Shown here: piece after piece, positions 35,358 through 44,197 of the stretch
Layout of the letters: each line of letters begins with the position of its first letter
Numbering within the stretch: position 1 is the first letter of the stretch
NCBI RefSeq assembly: GCF_014960965.1
Contig: NZ_CP063169.1
Location: forward strand, 1,397,581 to 1,461,580
Source: Ruania alkalisoli
GTDB taxonomy: Bacteria; Actinomycetota; Actinomycetes; Actinomycetales; Beutenbergiaceae
Length of the DNA: 64,000 bases
Direction: 5' to 3'
Program-made: the position numbers and the translations under genes
Notes under the pieces: model-generated
What the model saw: only the letters and a program-made list of their open reading frames with translations
The model's database searches: none
What the model was told of the DNA's origin: nothing

Positions 35358-36347
35358 ATGAGCCCGGGGGGTGCGAAGAGATCTGCGACGATCTATGACG
35401 TGGCCAAGCGCGCTGGCGTCAGCCACCAGACGGTCGCGCGGTTCCTCAACGGGGATGGCGGCATCCGCCCGTACAACCGCGTCAAGGTCGAGGCGGCGCT
35501 CGAAGAGCTCCAGTATCGGCCCAATATGGTTGCCCGATTGCTCGCCACCAACCGCACCTACCGGCTGGGTGCGCTCGGGTTCGAAATCGCTGGGCACAAT
35601 CCGGGATTGGTCCTGCAAGGAGCCAGCGATGCCGCACGCGAACTCGGATACATCGTCGAGGTGATGGGGCTCGATCCGCTGGACCCCGGGATGCTCGCGG
35701 GCGGAGTCGAGGAACTGGTCCGCAAGGGTGCGGAGGGATTGCTCATCACCTCACCGACCGTGGGTACCGCCGCGGCCCTCGCCGAGCTCGACATCGAGGT
35801 GCCGATCGTGATCGTCGGTGGCGACGGCGCCGCCGCCAGTGAGCGCCGCGGCGCTCGGCTCGTACTCGATCACCTCACCGACCTCGGGCACACCCAGGTC
35901 GCGCATCTGGCCGGCCCGCCGGAATGGACGGCGGCGCAATTCCGGTTGACCGAATACGAGCGCTGGGCGGGTGAGGTCGGCACAGTTCCGGTGGTCTGGC
36001 CGGGCGACTGGGACTTCGAGTCGGGCTATCGCCGTGCCGAGATGCTGCCGGGTAGCGGCGTCACGGCGGTCTTCGCGGCCAACGACCGGATCGCCATGGG
36101 GGCGTTGTTGCGGATGCACGAGCTGGGGATCCGGGTGCCCGAGGACGTGAGTGTGGTCGGCTTTGACGATCTGTCGATGTCCGGATACACCTATCCGCCA
36201 CTGACCACGGTGCGGATGGAGTTCGAGCGCAGTGGCCGGGTGAGCGTGGCGCGGCTGATCGCCGCAATCGAGGGCCGAGAGCACGCCGGCGACTACCCCG
36301 AGCACCGGCTCGTGGTGCGCCGTTCCAGTGGGCCCGTGCGCGCCTGA
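35358..36347 (+). CDS. LacI-family transcriptional regulator
   Basis: 329 residues. LacI HTH at residues ~11-35 (TIYDVAKRAGVSHQTVARFLNG) with hinge YRPNMVARLLATNRTY, then the periplasmic-binding-protein-like sugar domain (LVLDHLTDLGHTQVAHLAGP; AVFAANDRIAMGALLRMHELGIRVPEDVSVVGFDD, split over the C-terminal half). GAGGAG precedes the ATG. It sits between the aldo/keto reductase gene and the importer operon, each of which has the same 15-bp near-palindrome with a central CG, the expected shape for a LacI-family operator. Confidence 0.92.
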   Translation: MSPGGAKRSATIYDVAKRAGVSHQTVARFLNGDGGIRPYNRVKVEAALEELQYRPNMVARLLATNRTYRLGALGFEIAGHNPGLVLQGASDAARELGYIVEVMGLDPLDPGMLAGGVEELVRKGAEGLLITSPTVGTAAALAELDIEVPIVIVGGDGAAASERRGARLVLDHLTDLGHTQVAHLAGPPEWTAAQFRLTEYERWAGEVGTVPVVWPGDWDFESGYRRAEMLPGSGVTAVFAANDRIAMGALLRMHELGIRVPEDVSVVGFDDLSMSGYTYPPLTTVRMEFERSGRVSVARLIAAIEGREHAGDYPEHRLVVRRSSGPVRA

Positions 36348-36406
36348 TCCACGCGCGTCCGGTCGGTGCGGGCATCGCATCGGAAGTCCGCTTCGGTGCT
36401 GAGGCG

Positions 36407-36436
36407 TTGCGCTCGCGTGATTCGTGCGTCTAGACT
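36407..36436 (+). promoter_or_regulatory. Promoter of the sugar-importer operon
   Basis: TTGCGC (36407-36412) and TAGACT (36431-36436) are spaced by 18 bases. The predicted start near 36443 falls just before the operator at 36449-36463. Confidence 0.45.
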
Positions 36437-36448
36437 CGCAGCACGAAA

Positions 36449-36463
36449 TGTGACCGGTAACGT
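36449..36463 (+). promoter_or_regulatory. Probable LacI operator before the sugar-importer operon
   Basis: TGTGACCGGTAACGT, the same 15 bases as found inverted at 34273-34287. It lies immediately downstream of a predicted promoter and 25 bases before the ATG 36489, where a repressor would block elongation or initiation. Confidence 0.72.
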
Positions 36464-36488
36464 TTTGAAGCCACGAAGGAGTGTCTCC

Positions 36489-37796
36489 ATGTCCCGAACA
36501 GCCTCCCGGCGCCACATATCAGCGGCCCTGTGCCTCGCTGGCACGGCGGCCTTGTCCCTGGCCGCATGCACGACGGGAACCGCGGATCCGGCGCCTGATC
36601 CCGAGTCACCCGTTGTCCTGGAGTACTGGTCATGGGCTCCGAACATCGAGGAGGTGGTCTCGATCTGGAACGAGGCCAATCCCGATATCCAGGTGGAGGT
36701 CAACAACTCAGCCGGTGGTGGCGAGATCACCGCAAAGCTCCTGGCGGCGGCGGAGGGCGGCAACCTGCCAGACCTGTCCAACATCACCTACGACAACCTG
36801 CCGACGCTGGTGGTGAACGAGATCGCCGACGACGTCTCGGACGCCATGGGGGACCGGGAAGCCGACACCGCAGTGCCCGCATGGAATCTCACCACCTTCG
36901 GTGGTGTGAACTACGCTGTCCCGCAGGGAACATCACCGCAGATGCTCTTCTACCGCACCGACGTCTTCGCCGAACTCGGACTGGAACCACCAACTACGTG
37001 GGACGAGTACGCGCAAGCAGCCCGCGTGATCCGTGAGAACGACCCGGATACCTACCTCGCGACCTTCCCCTCCAATGATGCCTCGCTCTTCGCTGCACTC
37101 GCCCAGCAGGCAGGCGGTCAATGGTGGTCCAACGACGGCGAGCAGTGGAGCGTCGACATCGACGGTGACGCGAGTGTTCGCGTCGCGGACTATTGGCAAG
37201 GTCTGGTCGATGAAGGCGTCGTGGCAACGATGAACACCTACACCCCGGAATGGCAGGCCGCAGTCGCCGATGGCACGCTCGTCAGCTGGCTCGGTGCGGT
37301 CTGGTCACCCCCGCTCATCGAGCAGAACGCCCCCGACACCGCCGGACTGTGGCGCGCCGTGGAGATTCCCCAGTGGGATCCGGAACCGGCAGCCGGCGTG
37401 ATGGGCGGCTCGGGAACAGTGGTCACCACGCAGACCGAGCACCCCGAGCAGGCGCGTGAATTCGCGCTCTGGCTGAACACCTCCCCGGAGGCGATCGAGG
37501 CATACATCGAGCACGCGAGCATCTGGCCCTCGGCGCTCGAAGGGCGCGAGATCGACGCGCTGCAGTCCCCGCCGGACTTCATGTCCGAGCAGAGTGACTA
37601 CTACGAGCTTGCAGCCAGGATCGATGAGTACACGGTGCCGGTGACCTGGGGCCCGAACGTTGCCTTCGGCTTCGACTCCTTCAGCAACGCCGTGAGTGAA
37701 GCCCTGTCAACCGGCACGAGCTTCGCCGACGCACTCACCGTCGTCCAGCAGAGCGTCGTCGAGGAGATGGCGTCACTGGGCTATCCGGTCGAGTGA
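36489..37796 (+). CDS. Sugar ABC importer substrate-binding lipoprotein
   Basis: 435 residues, family 1 solute-binding protein. Lipoprotein signal with lipobox LAAC (Cys27). The mature part opens VVLEYWSWAPNIEEVVSIWNE, then ITAKLLAAAEGGNLPDL and the pocket segment SPQMLFYRTDVFAELGLEPPTTWDEY (split here for length). Aromatic-rich stretches (GGQWWSNDGEQW; GAVWSPPLIE) fit sugar stacking. AAGGAG precedes ATG 36489. First gene of a CUT1 importer with two permeases; the sugar is unknown. Confidence 0.93.
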   Translation: MSRTASRRHISAALCLAGTAALSLAACTTGTADPAPDPESPVVLEYWSWAPNIEEVVSIWNEANPDIQVEVNNSAGGGEITAKLLAAAEGGNLPDLSNITYDNLPTLVVNEIADDVSDAMGDREADTAVPAWNLTTFGGVNYAVPQGTSPQMLFYRTDVFAELGLEPPTTWDEYAQAARVIRENDPDTYLATFPSNDASLFAALAQQAGGQWWSNDGEQWSVDIDGDASVRVADYWQGLVDEGVVATMNTYTPEWQAAVADGTLVSWLGAVWSPPLIEQNAPDTAGLWRAVEIPQWDPEPAAGVMGGSGTVVTTQTEHPEQAREFALWLNTSPEAIEAYIEHASIWPSALEGREIDALQSPPDFMSEQSDYYELAARIDEYTVPVTWGPNVAFGFDSFSNAVSEALSTGTSFADALTVVQQSVVEEMASLGYPVE

Positions 37797-37810
37797 GGCG
37801 GAGCGAGACT

Positions 37811-38755
37811 GTGTCAGCGATGTTGGTGCCAGCGGCTTCAGCACGATCTCGACGGCGGCGCATCACCGGGCGTGCTGTGGCGCCCTGGGTGTTCCTCACG
37901 CCGGCACTGGCGATGATCACCGGTGTTCTCACGATTCCCCTGGGGTACGCGCTGTGGGTGAGTCTGCATCGGCAGCGCATCTCCGGGGGCGGCCTCGGGG
38001 TGGCGGAGGAGGTGTTCGTCGGGCTCGAGAACTATGTGCGTGTGTTGGCGCGTCCAGACCTGCTTCCATCGGTGGGGCGGATGCTGATGTTTGCGCTGAT
38101 CTTCGTGCCGATCACGCTGACGCTGGCATGGGTCTTCGCGCTCATGCTGGACAACGAGAGCACCAGGCTCCGACGCGTCACCCGCATCGGCATCTTCATC
38201 CCTTATGCCGTCCCCGGCGTCATCGCGGCGCTCATGTGGGGCTTTCTCTACCTGCCAGGAGTCAGCCCGTTTCACGATTTCGCTGCAGCCGTGGGTACGC
38301 CGCCGCCTGACTTCCTGGGTGCGGGGTCGATCGTGGCCTCGATCGCGAATATCGCGATCTGGGGTGCGGTCGGATTCAATACCGTCATTCTCTACACGGC
38401 GCTGCGGGGCGTGCCCGGTGAACTGTATGACGCCGCCAAGATAGACGGGTGCAATGCAATCCAGTTGGCGCTGAGGATCAAGACACCACTGATCGTCCCC
38501 GGCCTCGTGCTCACCGGGATGTTCACCATCATTGGCTCGCTGCAGGTCTTCAGTGAACCCAACACGATGGTGCTGCTCTCGGCTGCGATCGGTTCGGACT
38601 GGGTGCCGATGATGGTGGTCTACCGGGACGCCTTCATCACCAACGACCTCTACGGCGCATCGGCGTTGTCCATGCTCATGACGGCAGCGACCGTTCTTGC
38701 CTCCCTGCTGGTATTTGCGATCACGCGCTGGCGTGCCACCCGAGGAGGTGCCTGA
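37811..38755 (+). CDS. Sugar ABC importer permease (MalF-like)
   Basis: 314 residues from GTG 37811, which has GGAG 8 bases upstream; GTG 37793 overlaps the preceding stop but lacks a ribosome site. Six membrane segments (AVAPWVFLTPALAMITGVLT to LASLLVFAITRW). The EAA coupling loop is GELYDAAKIDGCNAIQLALRI followed by PLIVPGL, i.e. E-x7-G with a Cys after the Gly. No ATPase gene is in this operon. Confidence 0.92.
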   Translation: MSAMLVPAASARSRRRRITGRAVAPWVFLTPALAMITGVLTIPLGYALWVSLHRQRISGGGLGVAEEVFVGLENYVRVLARPDLLPSVGRMLMFALIFVPITLTLAWVFALMLDNESTRLRRVTRIGIFIPYAVPGVIAALMWGFLYLPGVSPFHDFAAAVGTPPPDFLGAGSIVASIANIAIWGAVGFNTVILYTALRGVPGELYDAAKIDGCNAIQLALRIKTPLIVPGLVLTGMFTIIGSLQVFSEPNTMVLLSAAIGSDWVPMMVVYRDAFITNDLYGASALSMLMTAATVLASLLVFAITRWRATRGGA

Positions 38756-39591
38756 TGCGCACTCGTGGACTGATCCCAACTACCGTGCTGGTGCTCGGTG
38801 CTGTGTACTGCCTGTTCCCGGTGTACTGGCTGGTGGCCGCTGCTACCAAACGATCTTCGGAACTGTTCTCCACGCCGTCCGTCGTGCCGAGTTTCACCGG
38901 CGGCTTCGCGGAGAACATTCAAGGACTTCTCCAGTTCGCCGGGGGCGCGTTCTGGGGTTGGAGTCTCAACAGCGTGATCTATGCCGGAGGTGGAGCGCTC
39001 GGCGCCACCGCGATTGCCGCGATGGCGGGATTCGCGCTGGGGAAGTATGAGTTCCGTGGCAAGCGAATCGTCCTGGGCTACGTACTGCTCGGGGTGCTGG
39101 TGCCGGGAATCATCCTCGCGATCCCGCAGTACCTGCTGATGTCGACCATTGGCCTGGCGGGGACGCACTGGTCGATCCTGCTGCCGGTGATGATCAGCCC
39201 GTTCAGCATCTACCTGGCTTGGATCTTTAGCATGTCGGCTATTCCGGACGAGATGTTGGAGTCAGGGCGCCTGGACGGCGCGGGGGAGCTCCGCCTGTTT
39301 CGTAGCATCGGGCTCCCGATGCTGACGCCCGGACTGATCACGGTGTTCCTACTGCAGTTCGTTGGGATCTGGAACAACTTTCTGCTGCCGTTCATCATGG
39401 TCACGCAGCGGGATCTGATGCCACTGACTGTTGGTTTCTACTCAATGATGAACCAGGGGACGGACCAGACGAATGTCTACAATTTCGTCATTATGGGTTG
39501 CCTCTTGGCTGTCGCGCCGCTTATCGCACTCTTCCTCTTCTTGCAGCGCTACTGGAATCTCGATCTGGTGACCGGATCCCTCAAGGGCTGA
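38755..39591 (+). CDS. Sugar ABC importer permease (MalG-like)
   Basis: 278 residues, six membrane segments, start overlapping the previous stop (TGATG). The EAA loop is IPDEMLESGRLDGAGELRLF followed by IGLPMLTPGL. The C-terminal RYWNLDLVTGSLKG is the usual end of MalG-type permeases (…Q-x-x-x-x-G-x-x-x-G-x-x-K-G). Pairs with the preceding permease. Confidence 0.93.
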   Translation: MRTRGLIPTTVLVLGAVYCLFPVYWLVAAATKRSSELFSTPSVVPSFTGGFAENIQGLLQFAGGAFWGWSLNSVIYAGGGALGATAIAAMAGFALGKYEFRGKRIVLGYVLLGVLVPGIILAIPQYLLMSTIGLAGTHWSILLPVMISPFSIYLAWIFSMSAIPDEMLESGRLDGAGELRLFRSIGLPMLTPGLITVFLLQFVGIWNNFLLPFIMVTQRDLMPLTVGFYSMMNQGTDQTNVYNFVIMGCLLAVAPLIALFLFLQRYWNLDLVTGSLKG

Positions 39592-39619
39592 AGCCCCCAA
39601 CCTTTCAAAGGACGTGAAT

Positions 39620-40546
39620 GTGGATTTCCTTCCTAACGGCGCCTGGCCGGTCATGCTCACCCCGTTCCGGGACGATCACGCGATCGACTGGGATGCGGTG
39701 GAGGCTTACACCGACTGGCTGATCAGGACCGGCGCTGCCGGGATCTTTGCTGTCGCGCTCTCCAGCGAGATGTATGACCTGACGCCCGCCGAACGTGTCG
39801 CGCTGACGCGTCGGGTCTCGGACGTGGCTGACGGGCGGGTACCGGTGATCTCCTCCGCGCTCGGTGGCGAACCTGCGCAGATCGCTGCCGCGGCGGCGGC
39901 TCAGGTGGAGGCCGGTGCCGCAGCGGTGGTGCTCATCGCCTCAACGCTCGCCACTGCGGAGGAGTCCGATGACGTGCTCTTCACTCGGGTTCAGACGGTG
40001 CTGGAGGATGTACCCGATGTCCCGTTCGGGATCTATGAATGCCCGGTGCCCTACAAGCGGCTCCTGACCCTGGAGACCGTCAGGGCTCTCGCGAGTACTG
40101 GACGATTCGTGTTCTACAAGGACACAAGCCACCGCATGGACACCATGACGGCCCGTATCGGGGCCAGTCGGGGCACCCCGCTGAAGCATTACAACGCGGA
40201 GATTTCCTCCCTGGTCAGCACGCAGCGTGCGGGTGGTCACGGGTTCTGTGGGTATGCAGCGAACATCTATCCGGACCTGGTGGCCTGGCTGTGTGCGAAC
40301 TACGAGTCGGAAGCGGTCGCCGAGGTCGAACGGGTGCAGCGCCTGCTCAGCATCGCCGAGCACGGTATCAATAGCCGCTACCCCAGCAGCGCGAAGTACT
40401 TGCTGGCCCACCGTTCCGGTCTGCAGGTGCTTCCCGTGAGCAGGTGGAAGCCGGAGCCGATCGGACCACATGAGGGACAGCCGTTGATCGACCTCGTCGA
40501 CTACATCGACTCACTCGACCTCCCTGGACTACGCACCTGCCAGTAG
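39620..40546 (+). CDS. DHDPS/NAL-family aldolase (DapA superfamily)
   Basis: About 308 residues from GTG 39620 (AAAGGAC 8 bases upstream; GTG 39614 is too close). Class I aldolase barrel: start GAWPVMLTPFRDDHAIDWDA, conserved Tyr139 in FGIYECPVPYKRL and Schiff-base Lys167 in RFVFYKDTS. Ser/Glu in ALSSEMYDLTPAERV replaces the usual GTTGE loop of DapA, which argues against lysine biosynthesis. It is cotranscribed with the sugar importer, so likely cleaves a keto-acid sugar derivative (sialic-acid-like or 2-keto-3-deoxy acid). Substrate unproved. Confidence 0.86.
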   Translation: MDFLPNGAWPVMLTPFRDDHAIDWDAVEAYTDWLIRTGAAGIFAVALSSEMYDLTPAERVALTRRVSDVADGRVPVISSALGGEPAQIAAAAAAQVEAGAAAVVLIASTLATAEESDDVLFTRVQTVLEDVPDVPFGIYECPVPYKRLLTLETVRALASTGRFVFYKDTSHRMDTMTARIGASRGTPLKHYNAEISSLVSTQRAGGHGFCGYAANIYPDLVAWLCANYESEAVAEVERVQRLLSIAEHGINSRYPSSAKYLLAHRSGLQVLPVSRWKPEPIGPHEGQPLIDLVDYIDSLDLPGLRTCQ

Positions 40547-40563
40547 GGATTGACAGGGTGCCT

Positions 40564-40600
40564 GCCACCGGCTCGACGTTGTGATGGTCGGGCCGGTGGC
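40564..40600. terminator. Bidirectional terminator hairpin
   Basis: GCCACCGGC (40564-40572) pairs exactly with GCCGGTGGC (40592-40600), a 9-bp stem with a 19-base loop. It sits in the 81-bp gap between the convergent DapA-family and ABC permease genes. Confidence 0.7.
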
Positions 40601-40627
40601 GTCCGGCGCCCCGTCAGCTCGCCGGCC

Positions 40628-43216
40628 TCACTCGACCCCGAGCGCCGCCACCGGGGAGGTGCGCACCGCCGACCGGGCCGGCAGAGCCGAGGCGAGCAGC
40701 CCGGCCACCAGTGCTACAGCAGCCACCAGGGCCAGGTCGCGCCAGGGGACCATGAGCGGGACCTCAGCCACGGAACTGAGCATCACGGTCGAGCCCGCCC
40801 AGCCGTACAGCAGTCCGGCGATCGCACCGATCAACGCTCCGGCGCCGGCGATCAGTACTCCCTCCAGGGCCAGCATGCCCCGCAGCTGAGCCTTCGTCAG
40901 ACCAAGGGCGCGCAACATGGCCGACTCCCGCCGGCGTTCGATCACCGACAGCGACAGCGTGTTGGCCACGCCCACCAGGGCGATCACGACGGACACTCCG
41001 AGCAGTCCGACGACCACCGCGAGAAGGGTGTCCACGACCTGCCCGTAGGCGGCGCGCTCGACCGCGGCACCGCTGATCTCCGGTGCCTGCAGCCCGTCCA
41101 CGGTTTCCGAGAGGTCGGTGAGCGTGGACTGCACGCTGCGGACGGCGTCACGTTCGTTCGCATCGTCGGCCAGTCGTGCCCACAGCATCGAGGCGGGAGC
41201 CACCTCGCCGAGCTCGGCGAAGGTCGCCGGGTCCAGCAGCGCGACCATCCCGTCCAGCCCCGTCACCCGAGCAGTGACCGTGACCTCGGCCGATCCTGCC
41301 TCGGGACCGGACCCGCTCAGTGTGAGTCGATCCCCATCCTTGATGCCCTGCCAACTGGCCATCTCACTGGGTACCACGACGATCCCGGGCTCCGGCTGTG
41401 CCGCGGCAGGATCGCGCAGCACGTTCTGCAGTTCGCCCTCCTCGACTGCCGCGACGGTCAGCCATGTGCTGGTGCCGTCCTCGTTCGCAGCGTCCACATC
41501 CCTCCGGCTCAGCAGTACCGATTCGGTGACTCCGTCCACCTTCTCGACGGCGCTGATCTGCACGTCGGAGAGGGAATCTCCCGTGGCCACGCTCAGGTCG
41601 ACGGGGAACCGTGCGTCGAGTTCGTTGGTGAGGGTCTCGCGCGCGGACATCGCACCGGTGCTCATCATCGTCACGAGTGCCACCCCGATCAGCAGGGCGC
41701 TCGCGGTCGACGCGGTCCGCTTCGGATTGCGTACGGAGTTCGCGATCGCGATCTTCCCGGTGACGCCCCGTCCGGCGAGCCGCCCGACGAGCCGGATCAG
41801 GCGAGGCACGACGAACACGCTCCCCACGAGCAGGCCGACGAGGGAGACGATCCCGCCGAGCAGGCCGACCCCCAGCGCCAGCAGGATCGTGTCCTCGGAG
41901 TCCGACCCGGACGAGCGGACCGCGACCATGGCCAGGGCGAGCAGACCGAAACCGCCGACGAGGAGTGCAGTGCTGAGCACTGCCCGCGCCCGCCCGGCCC
42001 TGGGGGCGTCCCGGCCTTCCATCGGGTGCAGCGCGGCGAGTGGAGCCACACGGGTGGCCATGCGGGCGGGGACCAGCGCGGCGGCCGTCGTTACGAGGAC
42101 GCCGGTGATCAGCGGTGCGAGGATCACGGCCGGGGTGAGGGTCAGCCCGGCGTCGATGGGTACCTCCAGCTCGAGAGTGGAGAGCACTGCGAGCCCAGCG
42201 GCCACCAGGCCGCTACCGAGCGCAATCCCGGCGATCGAGGCGAGAGTGCCGAGGATCGCGGCTTCCAGCAGGACCGAGCGACGCACCTGCGCCTTCGCCG
42301 CTCCCACACATCGCAGCAGCGCCAGGGTGCGCGTGCGCTGGGCGACGAGCACCTGGAAGGTGTTCGTGATCACCAGGGCCGCCACCGCGAGGGCGACGGT
42401 CGCGAACGCGAGCAACAGCACGGTCATGATCTGGTCGTTGCCGGTGAGCTGGGCGGTCGTGACCTTTGCCTGTTCCTCGACTGTGCGCACGTGGACACCC
42501 GGGTCGACCAGGCCGCCGACGGCGTCTCGCACGTCCTCCAGATCGGCACCGCCGGCCAGAGCGAGGGTCAGCTCGTAGTGTGCGGGATCTCCGTCCCAGA
42601 CCAGGGTGAGCAACTCGCTCAGTTGTTCGGGCTCGATGAGAGCGGAGGCGCGGTTGAACAGGAACGCATCGGGTTCGTCCAGCAGGCCGACCACGGTCAA
42701 GGTGGCGGTCTGCGACTGGTTCGTTCCGCCGTCGGGGGAATCCGGATCGGCTTCCCAGTACTCCACGGAGGAAGAGATCTCGTCCCCGATACCCACCTGC
42801 AGGCGTTCGGCCACGGCGGTGGTCAGCGCCACCTGACCAGGCGCCGTCGGGAGTTCTCCCTCGGCCAGATCAGCCGATTCGAGGGAACTGTCGGGGGCTG
42901 CTCCGCCGAGGGTGACGTACTCGGTGCGGCTGGGACCGCTCGCCTCGGCTCCCAGCAGTGCCATCGTGTGCACGGCGTCGACGTCCTCGACCGCAGCGAT
43001 CGAGGCGAGGTCGTCGTCGGTGAGACCGCCGGATGCGACGACCACGAGATCGGCACCGGAATAGGACGAACTGACCGAGTTGTAGGTGGTGCGTTCGATC
43101 GTGGCCGTCGCAAGCAGGCTGGCCGCTACGAAGGCCGTCCCGAGCATGATCGCGATCCCCGCAGCGACCAACCGGCCGGCCGAGGCGCGCATCTGGTGCA
43201 GGGTGAGCCTGAGCAT
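40628..43216 (-). CDS. FtsX/MacB-type ABC exporter permease
   Basis: 862 residues with two FtsX units: N-terminal segment (LVAAGIAIMLGTAFVAASLLA), ~230-residue extracytoplasmic domain, three membrane segments (IMTVLLLAFATVALAVAALVI…), a central pair, a second extracytoplasmic domain, and three last segments (VVVGLLGVSVVIALVGVANTL…). VLVAQRTRTLALLRCVGAAKAQVRR and SVIERRRESAMLRALGLTKAQLRG are the paired cytosolic coupling loops. Translationally coupled to the ATPase (TGATG at 43214-43218). Such exporters next to two-component systems often respond to cell-envelope antibiotics or antimicrobial peptides. Confidence 0.92.
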   Translation of the reverse strand: MLRLTLHQMRASAGRLVAAGIAIMLGTAFVAASLLATATIERTTYNSVSSSYSGADLVVVASGGLTDDDLASIAAVEDVDAVHTMALLGAEASGPSRTEYVTLGGAAPDSSLESADLAEGELPTAPGQVALTTAVAERLQVGIGDEISSSVEYWEADPDSPDGGTNQSQTATLTVVGLLDEPDAFLFNRASALIEPEQLSELLTLVWDGDPAHYELTLALAGGADLEDVRDAVGGLVDPGVHVRTVEEQAKVTTAQLTGNDQIMTVLLLAFATVALAVAALVITNTFQVLVAQRTRTLALLRCVGAAKAQVRRSVLLEAAILGTLASIAGIALGSGLVAAGLAVLSTLELEVPIDAGLTLTPAVILAPLITGVLVTTAAALVPARMATRVAPLAALHPMEGRDAPRAGRARAVLSTALLVGGFGLLALAMVAVRSSGSDSEDTILLALGVGLLGGIVSLVGLLVGSVFVVPRLIRLVGRLAGRGVTGKIAIANSVRNPKRTASTASALLIGVALVTMMSTGAMSARETLTNELDARFPVDLSVATGDSLSDVQISAVEKVDGVTESVLLSRRDVDAANEDGTSTWLTVAAVEEGELQNVLRDPAAAQPEPGIVVVPSEMASWQGIKDGDRLTLSGSGPEAGSAEVTVTARVTGLDGMVALLDPATFAELGEVAPASMLWARLADDANERDAVRSVQSTLTDLSETVDGLQAPEISGAAVERAAYGQVVDTLLAVVVGLLGVSVVIALVGVANTLSLSVIERRRESAMLRALGLTKAQLRGMLALEGVLIAGAGALIGAIAGLLYGWAGSTVMLSSVAEVPLMVPWRDLALVAAVALVAGLLASALPARSAVRTSPVAALGVE

Positions 43217-44010
43217 CAGCCGGCCACCGCCGTCTGATCGATCGTGCGCAGTGCGTCCAGCCCTGACATGACCGACTCCGGCGTCGGGGACTCGATGGTT
43301 CCGGCGATCTGCCCGTCGGCGAGCAGCACCACCTGGTCGGCGTAGGCCGCGGCGGTCGGGTCGTGGGTGACCATGACGATGGTCTGCCCGAGCTCGCGGA
43401 CGCTGCGGCGCAGGAATGAGAGCACTTCCGCGCCCGAGCGGGAGTCGAGGTTGCCGGTGGGTTCGTCGGCGAAGATCACGTCCGGCCGGGTGCTTAGGGC
43501 TCGCGCGATCGCGACCCGCTGCTGCTGCCCGCCGGAGAGCTGGTGCGGTTTGTGCGTGAGCCTGTCCCGCATGCCGAAGGTGTCGATCAGGGTGTCCAGC
43601 CAGCTCTGGTCCGGGCTTGTCCCGGCCAGCTCGGAGGGCAGCGTGATGTTCTGGTAGGCGGTGAACATGGGCAGCAGGTTGAACGACTGGAAGACGAAGC
43701 CGATGCGCTCACGGCGCAACTTCGTGAGCTCGTTGTCTCCGAGCGCGGTCAGCTCAGTCTCCCCGAGAAGCACCTGCCCGGAGGTGGCCGAGTCCAGGCC
43801 CGCGAGCAGGTGCATGAGGGTGGACTTCCCGGAGCCAGAGGGGCCCATGATGGCCGTGAACTGGCCGGACTCGAACTGGATGGAGACGTCGTTCAGAGCG
43901 GTCACGGCGATGTCTCCGCTGCCGTAGACCTTGGTGAGGTGGCGGGCACTCACGGCACTGACAGCACTGACGGCGGCGCCCCGGGTACCGGGCGGTGGTG
44001 TTGTGGTCAT
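43216..44010 (-). CDS. ABC exporter ATP-binding protein (LolD/MacB type)
   Basis: 264 residues. Walker [15 protein letters not shown]-loop VFQSFNLLP, signature LSGGQQQR, Walker [15 protein letters not shown]-loop VTHDP. ATG 44010 is 6 bases after a TATGGT box (44017-44022 on this strand), so the operon may start leaderless. Forms one unit with the FtsX permease; the TCS genes upstream are separated by a strong hairpin. Confidence 0.92.
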   Translation of the reverse strand: MTTTPPPGTRGAAVSAVSAVSARHLTKVYGSGDIAVTALNDVSIQFESGQFTAIMGPSGSGKSTLMHLLAGLDSATSGQVLLGETELTALGDNELTKLRRERIGFVFQSFNLLPMFTAYQNITLPSELAGTSPDQSWLDTLIDTFGMRDRLTHKPHQLSGGQQQRVAIARALSTRPDVIFADEPTGNLDSRSGAEVLSFLRRSVRELGQTIVMVTHDPTAAAYADQVVLLADGQIAGTIESPTPESVMSGLDALRTIDQTAVAG

Positions 44011-44114
44011 ATCTCGACCATAGGAGCCGGTCCGGTGCGGGCGCGTCTGGCCGTGGGTGGGTTCTCGGGTCATCCTGTGGGTTGACCTCTCGCGAGCCCG
44101 CGTCAGACCGCGAG

Positions 44115-44162
44115 GGCGGCCTGACTGTCGAAAGTCGTGCCGAGATCGACACTCAGGCCGCC
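44115..44162 (-). terminator. Long hairpin between TCS and ABC operons
   Basis: GGCGGCCTGA (44115-44124) pairs with TCAGGCCGCC (44153-44162); after a symmetric C/C mismatch TGTCGA (44126-44131) pairs with TCGACA (44146-44151) around a 14-base loop. It is 36 bases after the response-regulator stop on the minus strand and ~105 bases before the ABC ATPase start, fitting a terminator for the TCS operon. Confidence 0.7.
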
Positions 44163-44197
44163 GTCGCGGACTGGGCCGGATGGGGCCGGATTGGCGA

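Noticed and set aside
36449-36463. CRP/FNR-type site (TGTGA-N6-TCACA)
   Set aside because: The right half is AACGT, not TCACA; the exact copy near the aldo/keto reductase and the LacI gene between them fit a LacI operator better.
40550-43237. Long plus-strand open frame opposite the FtsX permease
   Set aside because: It is composed of Arg/Gly/His/Gln-rich sequence with no domain, antisense to a clear membrane-protein gene; a high-GC shadow frame.
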